Shown here: positions 1-7,940 of the stretch, piece by piece
Layout of the letters: each line of letters begins with the position of its first letter
How positions within the stretch are numbered: position 1 is the first letter of the stretch
Source: an uncultured Gammaproteobacteria bacterium
GTDB taxonomy: Bacteria > Pseudomonadota > Gammaproteobacteria > Pseudomonadales > Pseudohongiellaceae
Length of the DNA stretch: 64,000 nucleotides
NCBI GenBank assembly: GCA_903862645.1
Contig: CAIOZF010000173.1
Location: 18,467 to 82,466, forward strand
Direction: 5' to 3'
Program-made: the position numbers and the translations under genes
The notes under the pieces: generated by a model
Databases searched by the model: none
What the model saw: the letters and a program-made list of their open reading frames with translations, nothing else
Told to the model about the DNA's origin: nothing

Positions 1-848
1 GCCTCCTTCTTGTTTACTGATGCAGCCAGATTCTTTTGCAGACTTGTCAGTACGGTATCGTCATCAGCACCGCCAGCATCAACAACGCTCTGAAAGCCCG
101 CCGCCAGCGCCTGTTCACGAACACGCTGCGAGGGCACTACTACACAAATGCCAAGCAACTTTTCGGGCAATTCGCCATCCGCCTGCACAAGTGTCACGAA
201 ACTGTCCAGTATCTGCTGACTGGTGGCCACCACCGCGTTGATGGCGTTGTCGTGGATCTGTTGCATCACCATCGCGCGCGTATACTCGGGCACACGGCGC
301 TGATATATCTCCAGATAGTCCACCCGGGCTCCACGCTCGCGCAGTGTCTCGGCCAGCAACTCGCGGCCATCCTGTCCTCTGAATAGAGCGATGCGCTTGC
401 TGGCGACGTCCTGCAAACCCGGTAGTGCTAACAAATGTTCACTGGTCACGCCGACGTCGGAACACTGCACTGGCCACGGCAACTGGCGAAGAATCTCTGC
501 GGTGCCCGGCCCTACAGCGTAGGCTTCAAGCCCGACCGGCAACTGCGGCCAATAGTTGTCGATCCATTCCAGCCCCAGTGTCGCGGCATTGGTGCTGATG
601 AAGATCGCGGCGTCGTAGTTGTCCAGCGCCATGATGAAGGTCTTGAGTCGCTCGACGGCAGCGCGTTCGGTGATCGGCTCGATCGCGAGCAGAGGCAACT
701 GCGTCACCCGTCCGCCGAGGCTCTGAATGGCAGCGGCCAGTTTGTCGGCCTGCCCCGCTGGCCGGGTCAGCAACACGCTCAATCCGGCAAGCGGCAATAA
801 CCCTGCCGTGTCACCGGTCGCCTGCTGCGCACCGGCCGTCACGTTCAT
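1..848 (-). CDS. hemD: uroporphyrinogen-III synthase, 3' end cut by window edge
   Basis: HemD closes and inverts ring D of hydroxymethylbilane to give uroporphyrinogen III in heme and siroheme synthesis. The frame is open from an ATG at 848 to the left edge (282 codons) with no stop. The translation has the HemD pattern: an N-terminal [16 protein letters not shown] strand-helix, AIFISTNAA near residue 90, a central [10 protein letters not shown] segment, and [12 protein letters not shown] before the second domain. The ATG overlaps the hemC stop codon in an ATGA arrangement, so it is translationally coupled to hemC. HemD proteins are usually about 250-270 residues, so this one should end just outside the window unless it is a longer fusion, for example with HemX. 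Recognition is by motif and gene order. Confidence 0.88.
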   Translation of the reverse strand, partial: MNVTAGAQQATGDTAGLLPLAGLSVLLTRPAGQADKLAAAIQSLGGRVTQLPLLAIEPITERAAVERLKTFIMALDNYDAAIFISTNAATLGLEWIDNYWPQLPVGLEAYAVGPGTAEILRQLPWPVQCSDVGVTSEHLLALPGLQDVASKRIALFRGQDGRELLAETLRERGARVDYLEIYQRRVPEYTRAMVMQQIHDNAINAVVATSQQILDSFVTLVQADGELPEKLLGICVVVPSQRVREQALAAGFQSVVDAGGADDDTVLTSLQKNLAASVNKKE

Positions 849-1795
849 GCAGACACCAGCGCAGCGGTGTCATGGTGCAAAGCCTCGAGAATCTTGTCGG
901 CGCCCTGCGCCAGAAGTGCTTCGGCCGCGGCGATGCCCAGCTGTTCGGCAGCGGCACGCGGGCCGCGAATCTCGCTGCGCAGGATGCGTTGCCCGTTCGC
1001 TTCGCCAACCAAGGCACGCAGATAAAGATCATCGCCCTCGATCTCGGCGAAGCAGGCAATGGGCACCTGGCAACCACCGTGCAGATGGGTGTTGACGGCA
1101 CGCTCGGCGACCACGCGATCCGCACTCTCCTGGTGATGCAGTGGCTGCAGCAGAGCGATCACATCCTTGTCCGCCACGCGGCACTCAATGCCGACCGCGC
1201 CTTGTCCGCCTGCGGGCAGAGAGGTATGAGTATCAAGACGCTGGCGAATACGCTCGGCGAGCTTGAGGCGCACCAGCCCGGCGGTCGCAAGGATGATGGC
1301 GTCATAGTCGCCACGATCGAGCTTGCTCAAACGGGTGCCGACGTTGCCACGCAGATCGCCGATCTGCAGGTCCGGGCGCAGAGCGCGCAGCTGACACTGA
1401 CGGCGCAGGCTGGAAGTGCCCACGCGGGCTCCCAGCGGCAGGTCTTCGAGGCGGGCATAGGTGTTGGAGACAAAAGCATCGGTGGGGTCTTCGCGTTCGC
1501 AGATAACGGTCAGGCCAAGTCCTTCCGGAAACTCCATCGGCACGTCTTTCATCGAATGCACGGCGATGTCCGCAGTCCCTTCCAGTAGCGCGACCTCCAG
1601 CTCTTTCACGAACAGCGCCTTGCCGCCGATCTTGGAGAGCGGCGAATCGAGAATGATGTCGCCACGCGTCGTCATGCCGATCAGTTCGACGCTGAGCGTG
1701 GGGTACAACGCCAGAAGCGCGCTCTTGACGTACTCTGCCTGCCACAGCGCCAGCGGGCTCTCCCGCGTGGCGATGCGAATTCTGTCTACTGCCAT
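845..1795 (-). CDS. hemC: porphobilinogen deaminase (hydroxymethylbilane synthase)
   Basis: HemC polymerises four porphobilinogen units to hydroxymethylbilane in the cytoplasm, the step before HemD. The 316-residue protein has full family length. Visible signatures are [15 protein letters not shown] at the N terminus, the active-site region [11 protein letters not shown], the [12 protein letters not shown] and [10 protein letters not shown] substrate-binding loops, and [11 protein letters not shown], whose cysteine should carry the dipyrromethane cofactor. The gene overlaps hemD by four bases and is divergent from argH. In Pseudomonas algZ-algR lie between argH and hemC; they are absent here. 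Confidence 0.97.
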   Translation of the reverse strand: MAVDRIRIATRESPLALWQAEYVKSALLALYPTLSVELIGMTTRGDIILDSPLSKIGGKALFVKELEVALLEGTADIAVHSMKDVPMEFPEGLGLTVICEREDPTDAFVSNTYARLEDLPLGARVGTSSLRRQCQLRALRPDLQIGDLRGNVGTRLSKLDRGDYDAIILATAGLVRLKLAERIRQRLDTHTSLPAGGQGAVGIECRVADKDVIALLQPLHHQESADRVVAERAVNTHLHGGCQVPIACFAEIEGDDLYLRALVGEANGQRILRSEIRGPRAAAEQLGIAAAEALLAQGADKILEALHHDTAALVSA

Positions 1796-1898
1796 GATCT
1801 GTTTGCTACCTTGGGTGGTCTCTTGCTGAATGAGTATCGACGTCGATTCTACGTCAACGGCAATGAAATTTCCCCTGTCCCCTGTGTGGGCGTTATGT

Positions 1899-1907
1899 TG
1901 TTATAAT
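1899..1907 (+). promoter_or_regulatory. extended -10 promoter for argH
   Basis: A perfect extended -10 element, TGT followed by TATAAT (1902-1907), lies about 40 bases upstream of the argH start in the hemC/argH divergent gap. No good -35 hexamer is visible at the usual spacing, which fits an extended -10 sigma-70 promoter. This is inference from consensus only. Confidence 0.6.
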
Positions 1908-1949
1908 CGCCGCCCCTGAGCGCCAGAAGGCATGACTGAGAGAAGGATT

Positions 1950-3350
1950 ATGAGCGACAAGACACAAGACGCGATCAAACCCTGGGGCGGCCGCTTCAGC
2001 GAACCCACCGACGCCTTCGTGGAGCGCTTCACTGCGTCCGTCACCTTCGACAAGCGCCTCTATCACCATGACATCAACGGCTCCGTCGCCCACGCCACCA
2101 TGCTCGGCAAAGTCGGCATCCTCACGGCGCAGGAAGTCTCGGACATCATCAACGGTCTGGAAGGCATCCGCGAAGACATCGTCGCCGGCCGCTTCGAATG
2201 GTCCGTGGCGCTCGAAGACGTACACATGAACATCGAGACCGAGCTGACCAAGCGCATCGGCATCAGCGGCAAGAAGCTGCACACCGGCCGTTCTCGCAAC
2301 GACCAGGTCGCCACCGACATTCGTCTGTATGTGCGCGACGAGATCGACACCATTGGCAAGGAACTGACCCGTCTGCAGCAGGCGCTGCTGGATGTGGCCG
2401 AGCGCGAAGCCGACACCATCATGCCGGGCTTCACCCATCTGCAGACCGCCCAGCCCATCACCTTCGGCCACCACATGATGGCCTGGTACGAGATGCTGGA
2501 GCGTGATTTCGACCGCCTGCAGGATTGCCGTACACGTCTGAATTATTCCCCGCTGGGCGCCGCCGCACTGGCTGGTACCAGCTACCCGATCGACCGTGAA
2601 TACACCGCGCAACTGCTTGGTTTCACCGCTGCCACCCGCAACTCGCTGGATTCGGTGAGCGACCGAGACTTCGCCATCGAGCTGGCCGCCTGCGCGAGCA
2701 TTCTGATGACGCACCTGTCGCGCTTCTCCGAGGAGCTGGTGCTGTGGACGTCCTCGCAGTTCGACTTCGTGGATCTGCCCGATCGCTTCTGCACCGGCTC
2801 GTCCATCATGCCGCAGAAGAAGAACCCCGACGTGCCGGAGCTGGTGCGTGGCAAGACCGGCCGCGTCAACGGCCATCTGGTGGCACTGCTGACGCTGATG
2901 AAGTCCCAGCCGCTGGCCTACAACAAAGACAATCAGGAAGACAAGGAGCCGCTGTTCGACCTCATCGACACGGTGCGCGACTGCTTGAAGGCCTACGCGG
3001 ACATGGTGCCCGCGATCAGGCCGAAGAAGGAGAATCTCTACAACGCGGCGCTCAAGGGCTACGCCACCGCGACCGATCTGGCCGACTATTTGGTCCGCAA
3101 GGGCATCGCCTTCCGCGACGCCCATGAGATCGTCGGCAAATCGGTCGCTTATGGCATCGCGCAGAAGAAGGATCTGAGCGCGCTGTCGCTGGCCGAACTG
3201 CAGCAGTTCTCGGCGCAGATCAGCGATGATGTGTTCAAGGTGCTGACCCTGGAAGGCTCGGTGCAAGCCCGCAACCACGTCGGCGGCACCGCCCCGAACC
3301 AGGTCCGCGCCGCCGTCGCCAAACGCCGCACCGACATCGCGGCCCGCTAG
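1950..3350 (+). CDS. argH: argininosuccinate lyase
   Basis: ArgH splits argininosuccinate into arginine and fumarate, the last step of arginine synthesis. The protein of about 466 residues shows the family start [12 protein letters not shown], the [13 protein letters not shown] motif, [14 protein letters not shown], and the fumarase/aspartase-superfamily signature [12 protein letters not shown] whose flexible loop holds the catalytic serine. I prefer the ATG at 1950 to the in-frame ATG at 1932: GAGAAGG sits just before 1950, whereas the AGAAGG before 1932 is only one base from that codon, and other ArgH proteins begin close to the WGGRF motif. It is monocistronic, ending at a strong palindrome in the convergent gap with the downstream protease. 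Confidence 0.96.
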   Translation: MSDKTQDAIKPWGGRFSEPTDAFVERFTASVTFDKRLYHHDINGSVAHATMLGKVGILTAQEVSDIINGLEGIREDIVAGRFEWSVALEDVHMNIETELTKRIGISGKKLHTGRSRNDQVATDIRLYVRDEIDTIGKELTRLQQALLDVAEREADTIMPGFTHLQTAQPITFGHHMMAWYEMLERDFDRLQDCRTRLNYSPLGAAALAGTSYPIDREYTAQLLGFTAATRNSLDSVSDRDFAIELAACASILMTHLSRFSEELVLWTSSQFDFVDLPDRFCTGSSIMPQKKNPDVPELVRGKTGRVNGHLVALLTLMKSQPLAYNKDNQEDKEPLFDLIDTVRDCLKAYADMVPAIRPKKENLYNAALKGYATATDLADYLVRKGIAFRDAHEIVGKSVAYGIAQKKDLSALSLAELQQFSAQISDDVFKVLTLEGSVQARNHVGGTAPNQVRAAVAKRRTDIAAR

Positions 3351-3356
3351 CCCCGG

Positions 3357-3411
3357 AAATTTGGGGTCAGAGTAAAAATACAGGCTGTATTTTTACTCTG
3401 ACCCCAAATTT
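3357..3411. repeat. perfect 27-bp-arm palindrome in the convergent gap
   Basis: Bases 3357-3383 are the exact reverse complement of 3385-3411 around a single central base (3384). Each arm begins AAATTTGGGGTCAGAG and ends TAAAAATACAG. It lies just after argH and reaches to within one base of the stop codon of the oppositely oriented protease gene, so as RNA it would form a long hairpin at the 3' end of both transcripts. The GGGGTCAGAGTAAAAAT motif resembles sequences that, from memory, sit near REP-associated tyrosine transposases in some gammaproteobacteria. It may act as a bidirectional terminator, a mobile palindromic unit, or both. Confidence 0.85.
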
Positions 3412-4494
3412 TTAGCGCTCTGCTGTTCCCTGCAGTTCAATCTCGTACGTCTGCGTCGCGCTATCACGCCGCGTCGTCACCGTGACCACATCCCCCGCGC
3501 GATGATTCTCCAGCGCATTGAGCAGATCATCTTCGTTAGCGATGCTCGCCCCCTCGATTGACGTGATCACATCGCCCAGCAAAACGCCCTGACTGGTCTC
3601 CCGCAGACCCCGCATGCCGGCGCGCTGCGAGCCACCGCCTTCGATCACGTCCATCACCACCACGCCCTCAATCTGCGCGTTCTGCCGATAGTAATCCGCA
3701 TACTGCGCGGGCAGCACAGAGATGCCCATCGTGGGCGTCTGCACCTGACCATAAGTAATCAGCTCCGGCACGATCTTCTTCACCGTGTTCGCCGGAATCG
3801 CAAAACCGATGCCGGAACTGACGCCGGTCGGACTGTAGATCGCCGTATTCACGCCCACTAACTGCCCCAGTGAATTGAGCAACGGGCCTCCGGAATTACC
3901 AGGATTGATCGCCGCGTCGGTCTGAATCACATCCCGAATCTTGCGGCGGCTGACCGAATCGATCTCGCGTCCCAGCGCACTCACCACCCCCACCGTCAGC
4001 GTCGTATCCAGCCCGAACGGATTGCCGATCGCGATCACCTTGCGCCCCACCTCCAGCAACGACGAATCGCCCACCTGGATCGGCGTCAGCTTCTCCTGTG
4101 GCGCATCGATACGCAGCACGGCCAGATCCTTGTCCGGCTCATAACCCACCACCTCGGCGTCATAAGCATTGCCATCCTGCAGCGTTACCGTCAGCCGCGA
4201 TGCCTGCTGGATCACATGAAAATTCGTGACCACATAGCCCTCTTTGCTCCACACAAAACCCGACCCACTGCCCTGCGGCACCTCTTGCGGGTTCAGCGAA
4301 TAGTAAGAACGCTGCACCAGCCGCGAGTTGGTGATGTACACCACCGACGGACTGGCCTGCTTGAACACCTCGATGTTGTTCGCCTCGTCATCGGTCTTGA
4401 AGGTGGCGTAATCCTGCTGCGCAATCGCGCTGCCGTTGGCCAGCTGCAGTCCCAGAAGAGCGACGAAGGGAAGCCAATATTGGCGTTTGTTCAT
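3412..4494 (-). CDS. DegS/DegQ-type periplasmic serine protease with one PDZ domain
   Basis: An HtrA-family protease expected to degrade or clip misfolded envelope proteins. The 360-residue product starts with a signal peptide (basic MNKRQ, hydrophobic run, SAIAQQ cleavage region). A trypsin-like domain follows: GSGSGFVW and TNFHVI (catalytic His), DKDLAVLRI (catalytic Asp) and DAAINPGNSGGPL (catalytic Ser). One PDZ domain closes the protein (about residues 250-355), which separates it from two-PDZ DegP. Length fits DegS/AlgW/DegQ-like enzymes; a cleavable rather than anchoring N terminus cannot be settled by eye. It is convergent with argH and its stop abuts the long palindrome. Confidence 0.9.
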   Translation of the reverse strand: MNKRQYWLPFVALLGLQLANGSAIAQQDYATFKTDDEANNIEVFKQASPSVVYITNSRLVQRSYYSLNPQEVPQGSGSGFVWSKEGYVVTNFHVIQQASRLTVTLQDGNAYDAEVVGYEPDKDLAVLRIDAPQEKLTPIQVGDSSLLEVGRKVIAIGNPFGLDTTLTVGVVSALGREIDSVSRRKIRDVIQTDAAINPGNSGGPLLNSLGQLVGVNTAIYSPTGVSSGIGFAIPANTVKKIVPELITYGQVQTPTMGISVLPAQYADYYRQNAQIEGVVVMDVIEGGGSQRAGMRGLRETSQGVLLGDVITSIEGASIANEDDLLNALENHRAGDVVTVTTRRDSATQTYEIELQGTAER

Positions 4495-4663
4495 GGTGAA
4501 GTGGCTCCTGTTAGGCGCGGCGTCGGGGGCGGCGTGGCATCTGTATTAGATGGCGGCAACGGGGTGGGATTCAAGGTCAAAAACGCAAATCTGTGCTAGA
4601 TACATTGCATACGGGCAAAGCGCGTCCCGGAAATGTGCAGCATAAAATTTAATAATTTGCCAA

Positions 4664-4680
4664 AGTCCCGTTTTGGGACT
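4664..4680. promoter_or_regulatory. candidate HigA operator upstream of higB
   Basis: An inverted repeat with 6-bp arms, AGTCCC and GGGACT separated by five bases, lies 11 bases before the higB start. Type II antitoxins with an HTH domain normally bind such palindromes to repress their own operon. The placement fits an operator, but binding is inferred. Confidence 0.45.
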
Positions 4681-4691
4681 AGGATGAAAGT

Positions 4692-4994
4692 ATGCGAATA
4701 ATAGCTCTCTCAACACTCAAGGAATTCTGGGAGAACAACCCGTCATGCGATGACGCTATGGACCCTCTGCTCTCATGGTACAGGCGAACGTTACAGGCAG
4801 ACTGGGCCTCACCTGCGCTGCTCAAGCAGGACTTTCGCAACGCAAGCGTACTGCGGGACGGGCGAGTGGTATTCAATATCGCGGGCAACAAGTATCGCGT
4901 GGTGGTGTGGATCAATTATGCGTATCGAGTCGTGTACATCGGCTTTGTAGGAACGCATGAGCAATATGACCGCATCGATGTTCAAACGATTTGA
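4692..4994 (+). CDS. higB: HigB-family mRNA interferase toxin
   Basis: A RelE-superfamily toxin of 100 residues, expected to cut mRNA at the ribosome. It matches the HigB layout: an N-terminal LKEFWENNP helix, a central LLKQDFRNASVLRDGRVVFN stretch, GNKYRVVVWINY and the C-terminal VYIGFVGTHEQYDRID motif. It comes before its antitoxin, the usual higBA order, and the antitoxin start lies 17 bases after the toxin stop. A palindrome just upstream may be the shared operator. Confidence 0.9.
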   Translation: MRIIALSTLKEFWENNPSCDDAMDPLLSWYRRTLQADWASPALLKQDFRNASVLRDGRVVFNIAGNKYRVVVWINYAYRVVYIGFVGTHEQYDRIDVQTI

Positions 4995-5011
4995 AACAGG
5001 AGAGAACCAAA

Positions 5012-5383
5012 GTGAGCGTCAAGGTAATCAAGACTGACGCGGAATATCGCGCCGCACTTAAAGGCATCGACAGCCTGATGACCGCAGCAGCCGACACCCC
5101 CGAGGGCGAGATGCTGGACCTGATGGTCACTCTGGTAGAAGCCTATGAACGCCAAAACTACCCTCTGGATCTTCCGGACGCAGTAGCGGCTATCCGCTTT
5201 GAGATGGAGCAAAAAGGGCTGACCGTAAAAGACCTCGAGCCGATGATAGGAAGAACGAACCGTGTCTACGAAGTGCTCAACTACAAACGCTCTCTGACGA
5301 CTCGCATGATCTGGCGCCTGCACAAAGAACTGGGCATTCCTGCCGAGTCGCTAATCAAACCGGCGGAACAGGTGCGCCCGTAA
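5012..5383 (+). CDS. higA: HigA-family antitoxin with HTH domain
   Basis: The partner antitoxin, expected to neutralise HigB and repress the operon. About 123 residues; the N-terminal half has the HigA pattern TPEGEMLDLMVTLVEAYE and the C-terminal half (about residues 65-115) an Xre-like helix-turn-helix, GLTVKDLEPMIGRTNRVYEV with LTTRMIWRLHKELGIPAE. I chose the GTG at 5012 because AGGAG at 4998-5002 is well spaced before it. An in-frame TTG at 4991 overlaps the toxin stop and has no ribosome site. Confidence 0.88.
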   Translation: MSVKVIKTDAEYRAALKGIDSLMTAAADTPEGEMLDLMVTLVEAYERQNYPLDLPDAVAAIRFEMEQKGLTVKDLEPMIGRTNRVYEVLNYKRSLTTRMIWRLHKELGIPAESLIKPAEQVRP

Positions 5384-5432
5384 TTGAGGACCATGGCGAT
5401 ATACCAAAGCGCGGATTCAATAGGTTTACGGC

Positions 5433-6425
5433 TCATCCACTTAGTTCGGCATCGTCCCAGCGGCTCTGGATGGCAAGAATCTCTGGCAGGATTTCGTTAA
5501 ATAAATCCACCAGTTCCGGGTCGAAGTGCGCGCCGGAGCCAGCTTCGAGTTGCGCCAATATCTTCGCCAGCGGCCACGGCTCCTTGTACCGCCGTCTCAT
5601 GCTCAACGCATCGAACACATCGACTACCGCGACGATGCGTGCCGACTGCGGTATGTCCTTGCCCTTCAAACCCGCCGGGTAGCCGCTGCCATCCCACTTT
5701 TCGTGATGACACAGCGAAATTTCGGCGGCCAGCTTGAAGACGGGCGCATCGCTCTTGCTCAAGATGTCGAAGCCCACTTGCGGATGAGTGCGCATGACGA
5801 TCCACTCCTGCTCATTCAGTGGCCCGGGCTTGCGCAGAATGGCCTGCGGCACACCGAGCTTGCCGGTGTCGTGCATCGGTGCGGCCAGTTCCAGGCGCGC
5901 ACTGCTGTCGTCGTCCCAGCCGCAGGCCACGGCCAGGGCGCGCGAATAGGCCGCCATGCGCCAGATGTGGCCGCCAGTATCGGTGTCGTTGTAATGTCCG
6001 GCGTGGCCCAGCATCATGATCGCTTCCCGGTAGCTTTGCTCCAGAGCGGCAACCTGCACGCGCGCCAGATGGGCGCTCACTCTGGCCCGGACAATCTGCG
6101 GCAGAATAGGCTTGACGATGTAGTCCACGCCGCCAGCTTCAAAGCCGGCCGCCTCGTGTTCGGGATCGCTGTAACCGGTCACAAAGACGACCTGCAGGCA
6201 GCCCGTCGAATCGAGCTGCCTGATCTGTCGGCACAACTCGTAGCCATCGATGTCTGGCAAGCCGATGTCCAGCAACGCCAGCGAGGGCTGGTGCTTGACG
6301 ACAGCGCGCCGCGCCTCAGCCCCATTGCGGGCAGTCACCAGCACATATCCGTCCGCTAAAGTACGTTCCATAATGGCCAGGTTGGTTGGCTCGTCGTCCA
6401 CGATCAATATTGTCTTGCGGCTCAT
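5433..6425 (-). CDS. response regulator with HD-GYP c-di-GMP phosphodiesterase output
   Basis: An RpfG-like regulator of 330 residues. The N-terminal receiver (about 4-120) has the acidic pair D10-D11, phosphoacceptor D53 and K105. The C-terminal HD-GYP domain (about 145-310) keeps H185-D186 in HDTGKLGVP and the HHEKWDGSGYP motif at 240-250, so it looks catalytically competent against cyclic di-GMP. It starts three bases after the REC-REC-Hpt gene and is the last gene of the kinase operon, so it is the likely final output of that phosphorelay. Substrate and partner are inferred from family and context. Confidence 0.92.
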   Translation of the reverse strand: MSRKTILIVDDEPTNLAIMERTLADGYVLVTARNGAEARRAVVKHQPSLALLDIGLPDIDGYELCRQIRQLDSTGCLQVVFVTGYSDPEHEAAGFEAGGVDYIVKPILPQIVRARVSAHLARVQVAALEQSYREAIMMLGHAGHYNDTDTGGHIWRMAAYSRALAVACGWDDDSSARLELAAPMHDTGKLGVPQAILRKPGPLNEQEWIVMRTHPQVGFDILSKSDAPVFKLAAEISLCHHEKWDGSGYPAGLKGKDIPQSARIVAVVDVFDALSMRRRYKEPWPLAKILAQLEAGSGAHFDPELVDLFNEILPEILAIQSRWDDAELSG

Positions 6426-6428
6426 GGT

Positions 6429-7937
6429 TTAGCTCCCTAAATCTATGGCGTAATCGATCGCAAGCTTTTGCGTGTGGGTTTTTGCCGCTCGAAAATCGTA
6501 GTCCAGTACACTGGCCAATATGGCTGTCAGCGCTGGCGCCGGCAACTGCTGCTCCAGCATCGTCATCGCGCGCTTTATCAGCACCGGATTGTCAGAGTCC
6601 AGCGCAAGCAGAAATTGGCTCAATTGTTTCTGCAACGCGATCCGCGCAGTCGCAGACAACGGCGGCGCTGCCACTCGGGTTGTATTGACGGCCTCTTTGT
6701 CTTGTTCGATAGGGGGCGCATACCGATCGATCTCTGCCATCACCGCCGCCAGCGCCTTGCTTAAATCGGCCAGAGCCGGCCCGGGGTCGTCCTGCGTGTG
6801 CAGCAACGCTTCCAACGCCTGCGCAGCGCAGCGCGTGTCAAGCAAGGCCAGGTTGGCCGCTACTCCCGAAATCTGGTGCGCCAGAGCGGCTGCCCCGGGC
6901 CGGTCGCCCGCGATCAGGTGGGTGCCAAGCAGCGCAATGGCGTCGCCGTAACTTACGGCAAAGCGACGCAGATAAGTCTGGTAGGTCGGAAGGTCTAGCC
7001 AGTTTCCCAGTGCGTGCTCGGTATCCATGACACCTGTTGCCAGGGATGCAACAGCGAGCGCGCCTGAGGGCATTGACACAGCGTTGAGCGAAGCGGTCGC
7101 TGGCTTGGCTGGAAGCAACTTGGAGGGGCGACGCAAACGCTGGATCAGGGCGACAGTCAGGGGCACATCAAAGGGCTTACGGATAAACTCCGTCATGCCA
7201 ACGGCCATGGCTGCCTGCTGCTGCGACTTGAGGACCCCAGCGCTCAGGCCCACGATGGGAAGGTCGTCAAACTGGGGCAGGCGGCGCAAACGGCGCGTTG
7301 CCTCTGCGCCGTCGAGCACCGGCATTTGCACGTCCATCAGCACCAGGTCCACTTCAAATGGGTGCTCCAAGAGCCAGTCGATCGCCTCCTGGCCGTCTTC
7401 GGCCAGGCTCACCGTAGCGCCCAGCCCCTCCAGAATACGCTTCGCCACTTCACGGTTGATGTCGCTGTCCTCCACCACCAACAAGCGCACCCCCTCCAAC
7501 GGGGGGCCGCCGCCCAGCAGATCCGAGGGCGCGCTGCCCTGATAGTTGATTCGATGCCGCTGCGCCTGACGCACGGCGTTGTAGAGGGCCGATTCAGTCA
7601 CGGGCTTGGCCAGAAAGGCATCGACCAAATCTGCGTCGACCTGGCTGGCCAGACTGGCAAGCGGCTGAGCGGTAGCCATAATCACGATCGGGCAGGCGCC
7701 GTGGGCGACGCTCGCACGGATCGAGCGCGCCAAGGTCAGCCCGTCCATGCCCGGCATCTTCCAGTCAATCACGACCACATCAGGGTGCCTGGCGCTCTTC
7801 TTCTCCTGCAGCCACGCCAGGGCGCCGGCGCTGGAATCGATCTTGTGGACCTGCCAGCCCAGTTGTTGCGCGACCCTGCCAATGGCCTCCAATGCGATTT
7901 CACTGTCGTCGACGATGAGGATCTTGAGCGCGACCAG
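6429..7937 (-). CDS. REC-REC-Hpt part of a split hybrid kinase; start uncertain
   Basis: This frame holds two receiver domains and a C-terminal histidine phosphotransfer domain. Numbering from the TTG at 7892: receiver 1 has D43 (VVIDWKMPG) and K96; receiver 2 has E141-D142, D187 (LMDVQMP) and K239; the Hpt domain has H339 in ALAHQISGVAANLAL, with Ser where Lys is usual after the His. The first receiver strand, ILIVDDSE, lies upstream of that TTG, and no ATG, GTG or TTG occurs between it and the TAG that ends the kinase gene (7941-7943) in the same frame. The module therefore appears to be the C-terminal half of one hybrid kinase cut by an amber codon. It could be made by readthrough, by non-canonical initiation (CTG at 7937), or not as a complete receiver. 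Confidence 0.75.
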   Translation of the reverse strand: MVALKILIVDDSEIALEAIGRVAQQLGWQVHKIDSSAGALAWLQEKKSARHPDVVVIDWKMPGMDGLTLARSIRASVAHGACPIVIMATAQPLASLASQVDADLVDAFLAKPVTESALYNAVRQAQRHRINYQGSAPSDLLGGGPPLEGVRLLVVEDSDINREVAKRILEGLGATVSLAEDGQEAIDWLLEHPFEVDLVLMDVQMPVLDGAEATRRLRRLPQFDDLPIVGLSAGVLKSQQQAAMAVGMTEFIRKPFDVPLTVALIQRLRRPSKLLPAKPATASLNAVSMPSGALAVASLATGVMDTEHALGNWLDLPTYQTYLRRFAVSYGDAIALLGTHLIAGDRPGAAALAHQISGVAANLALLDTRCAAQALEALLHTQDDPGPALADLSKALAAVMAEIDRYAPPIEQDKEAVNTTRVAAPPLSATARIALQKQLSQFLLALDSDNPVLIKRAMTMLEQQLPAPALTAILASVLDYDFRAAKTHTQKLAIDYAIDLGS

Positions 7938-7940
7938 GTT

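Noticed and set aside
1893..3278. 461-codon open frame antisense to argH
   Set aside because: It mirrors argH codon structure, is rich in His/Gln/Val typical of an antisense shadow, and argH is certain.
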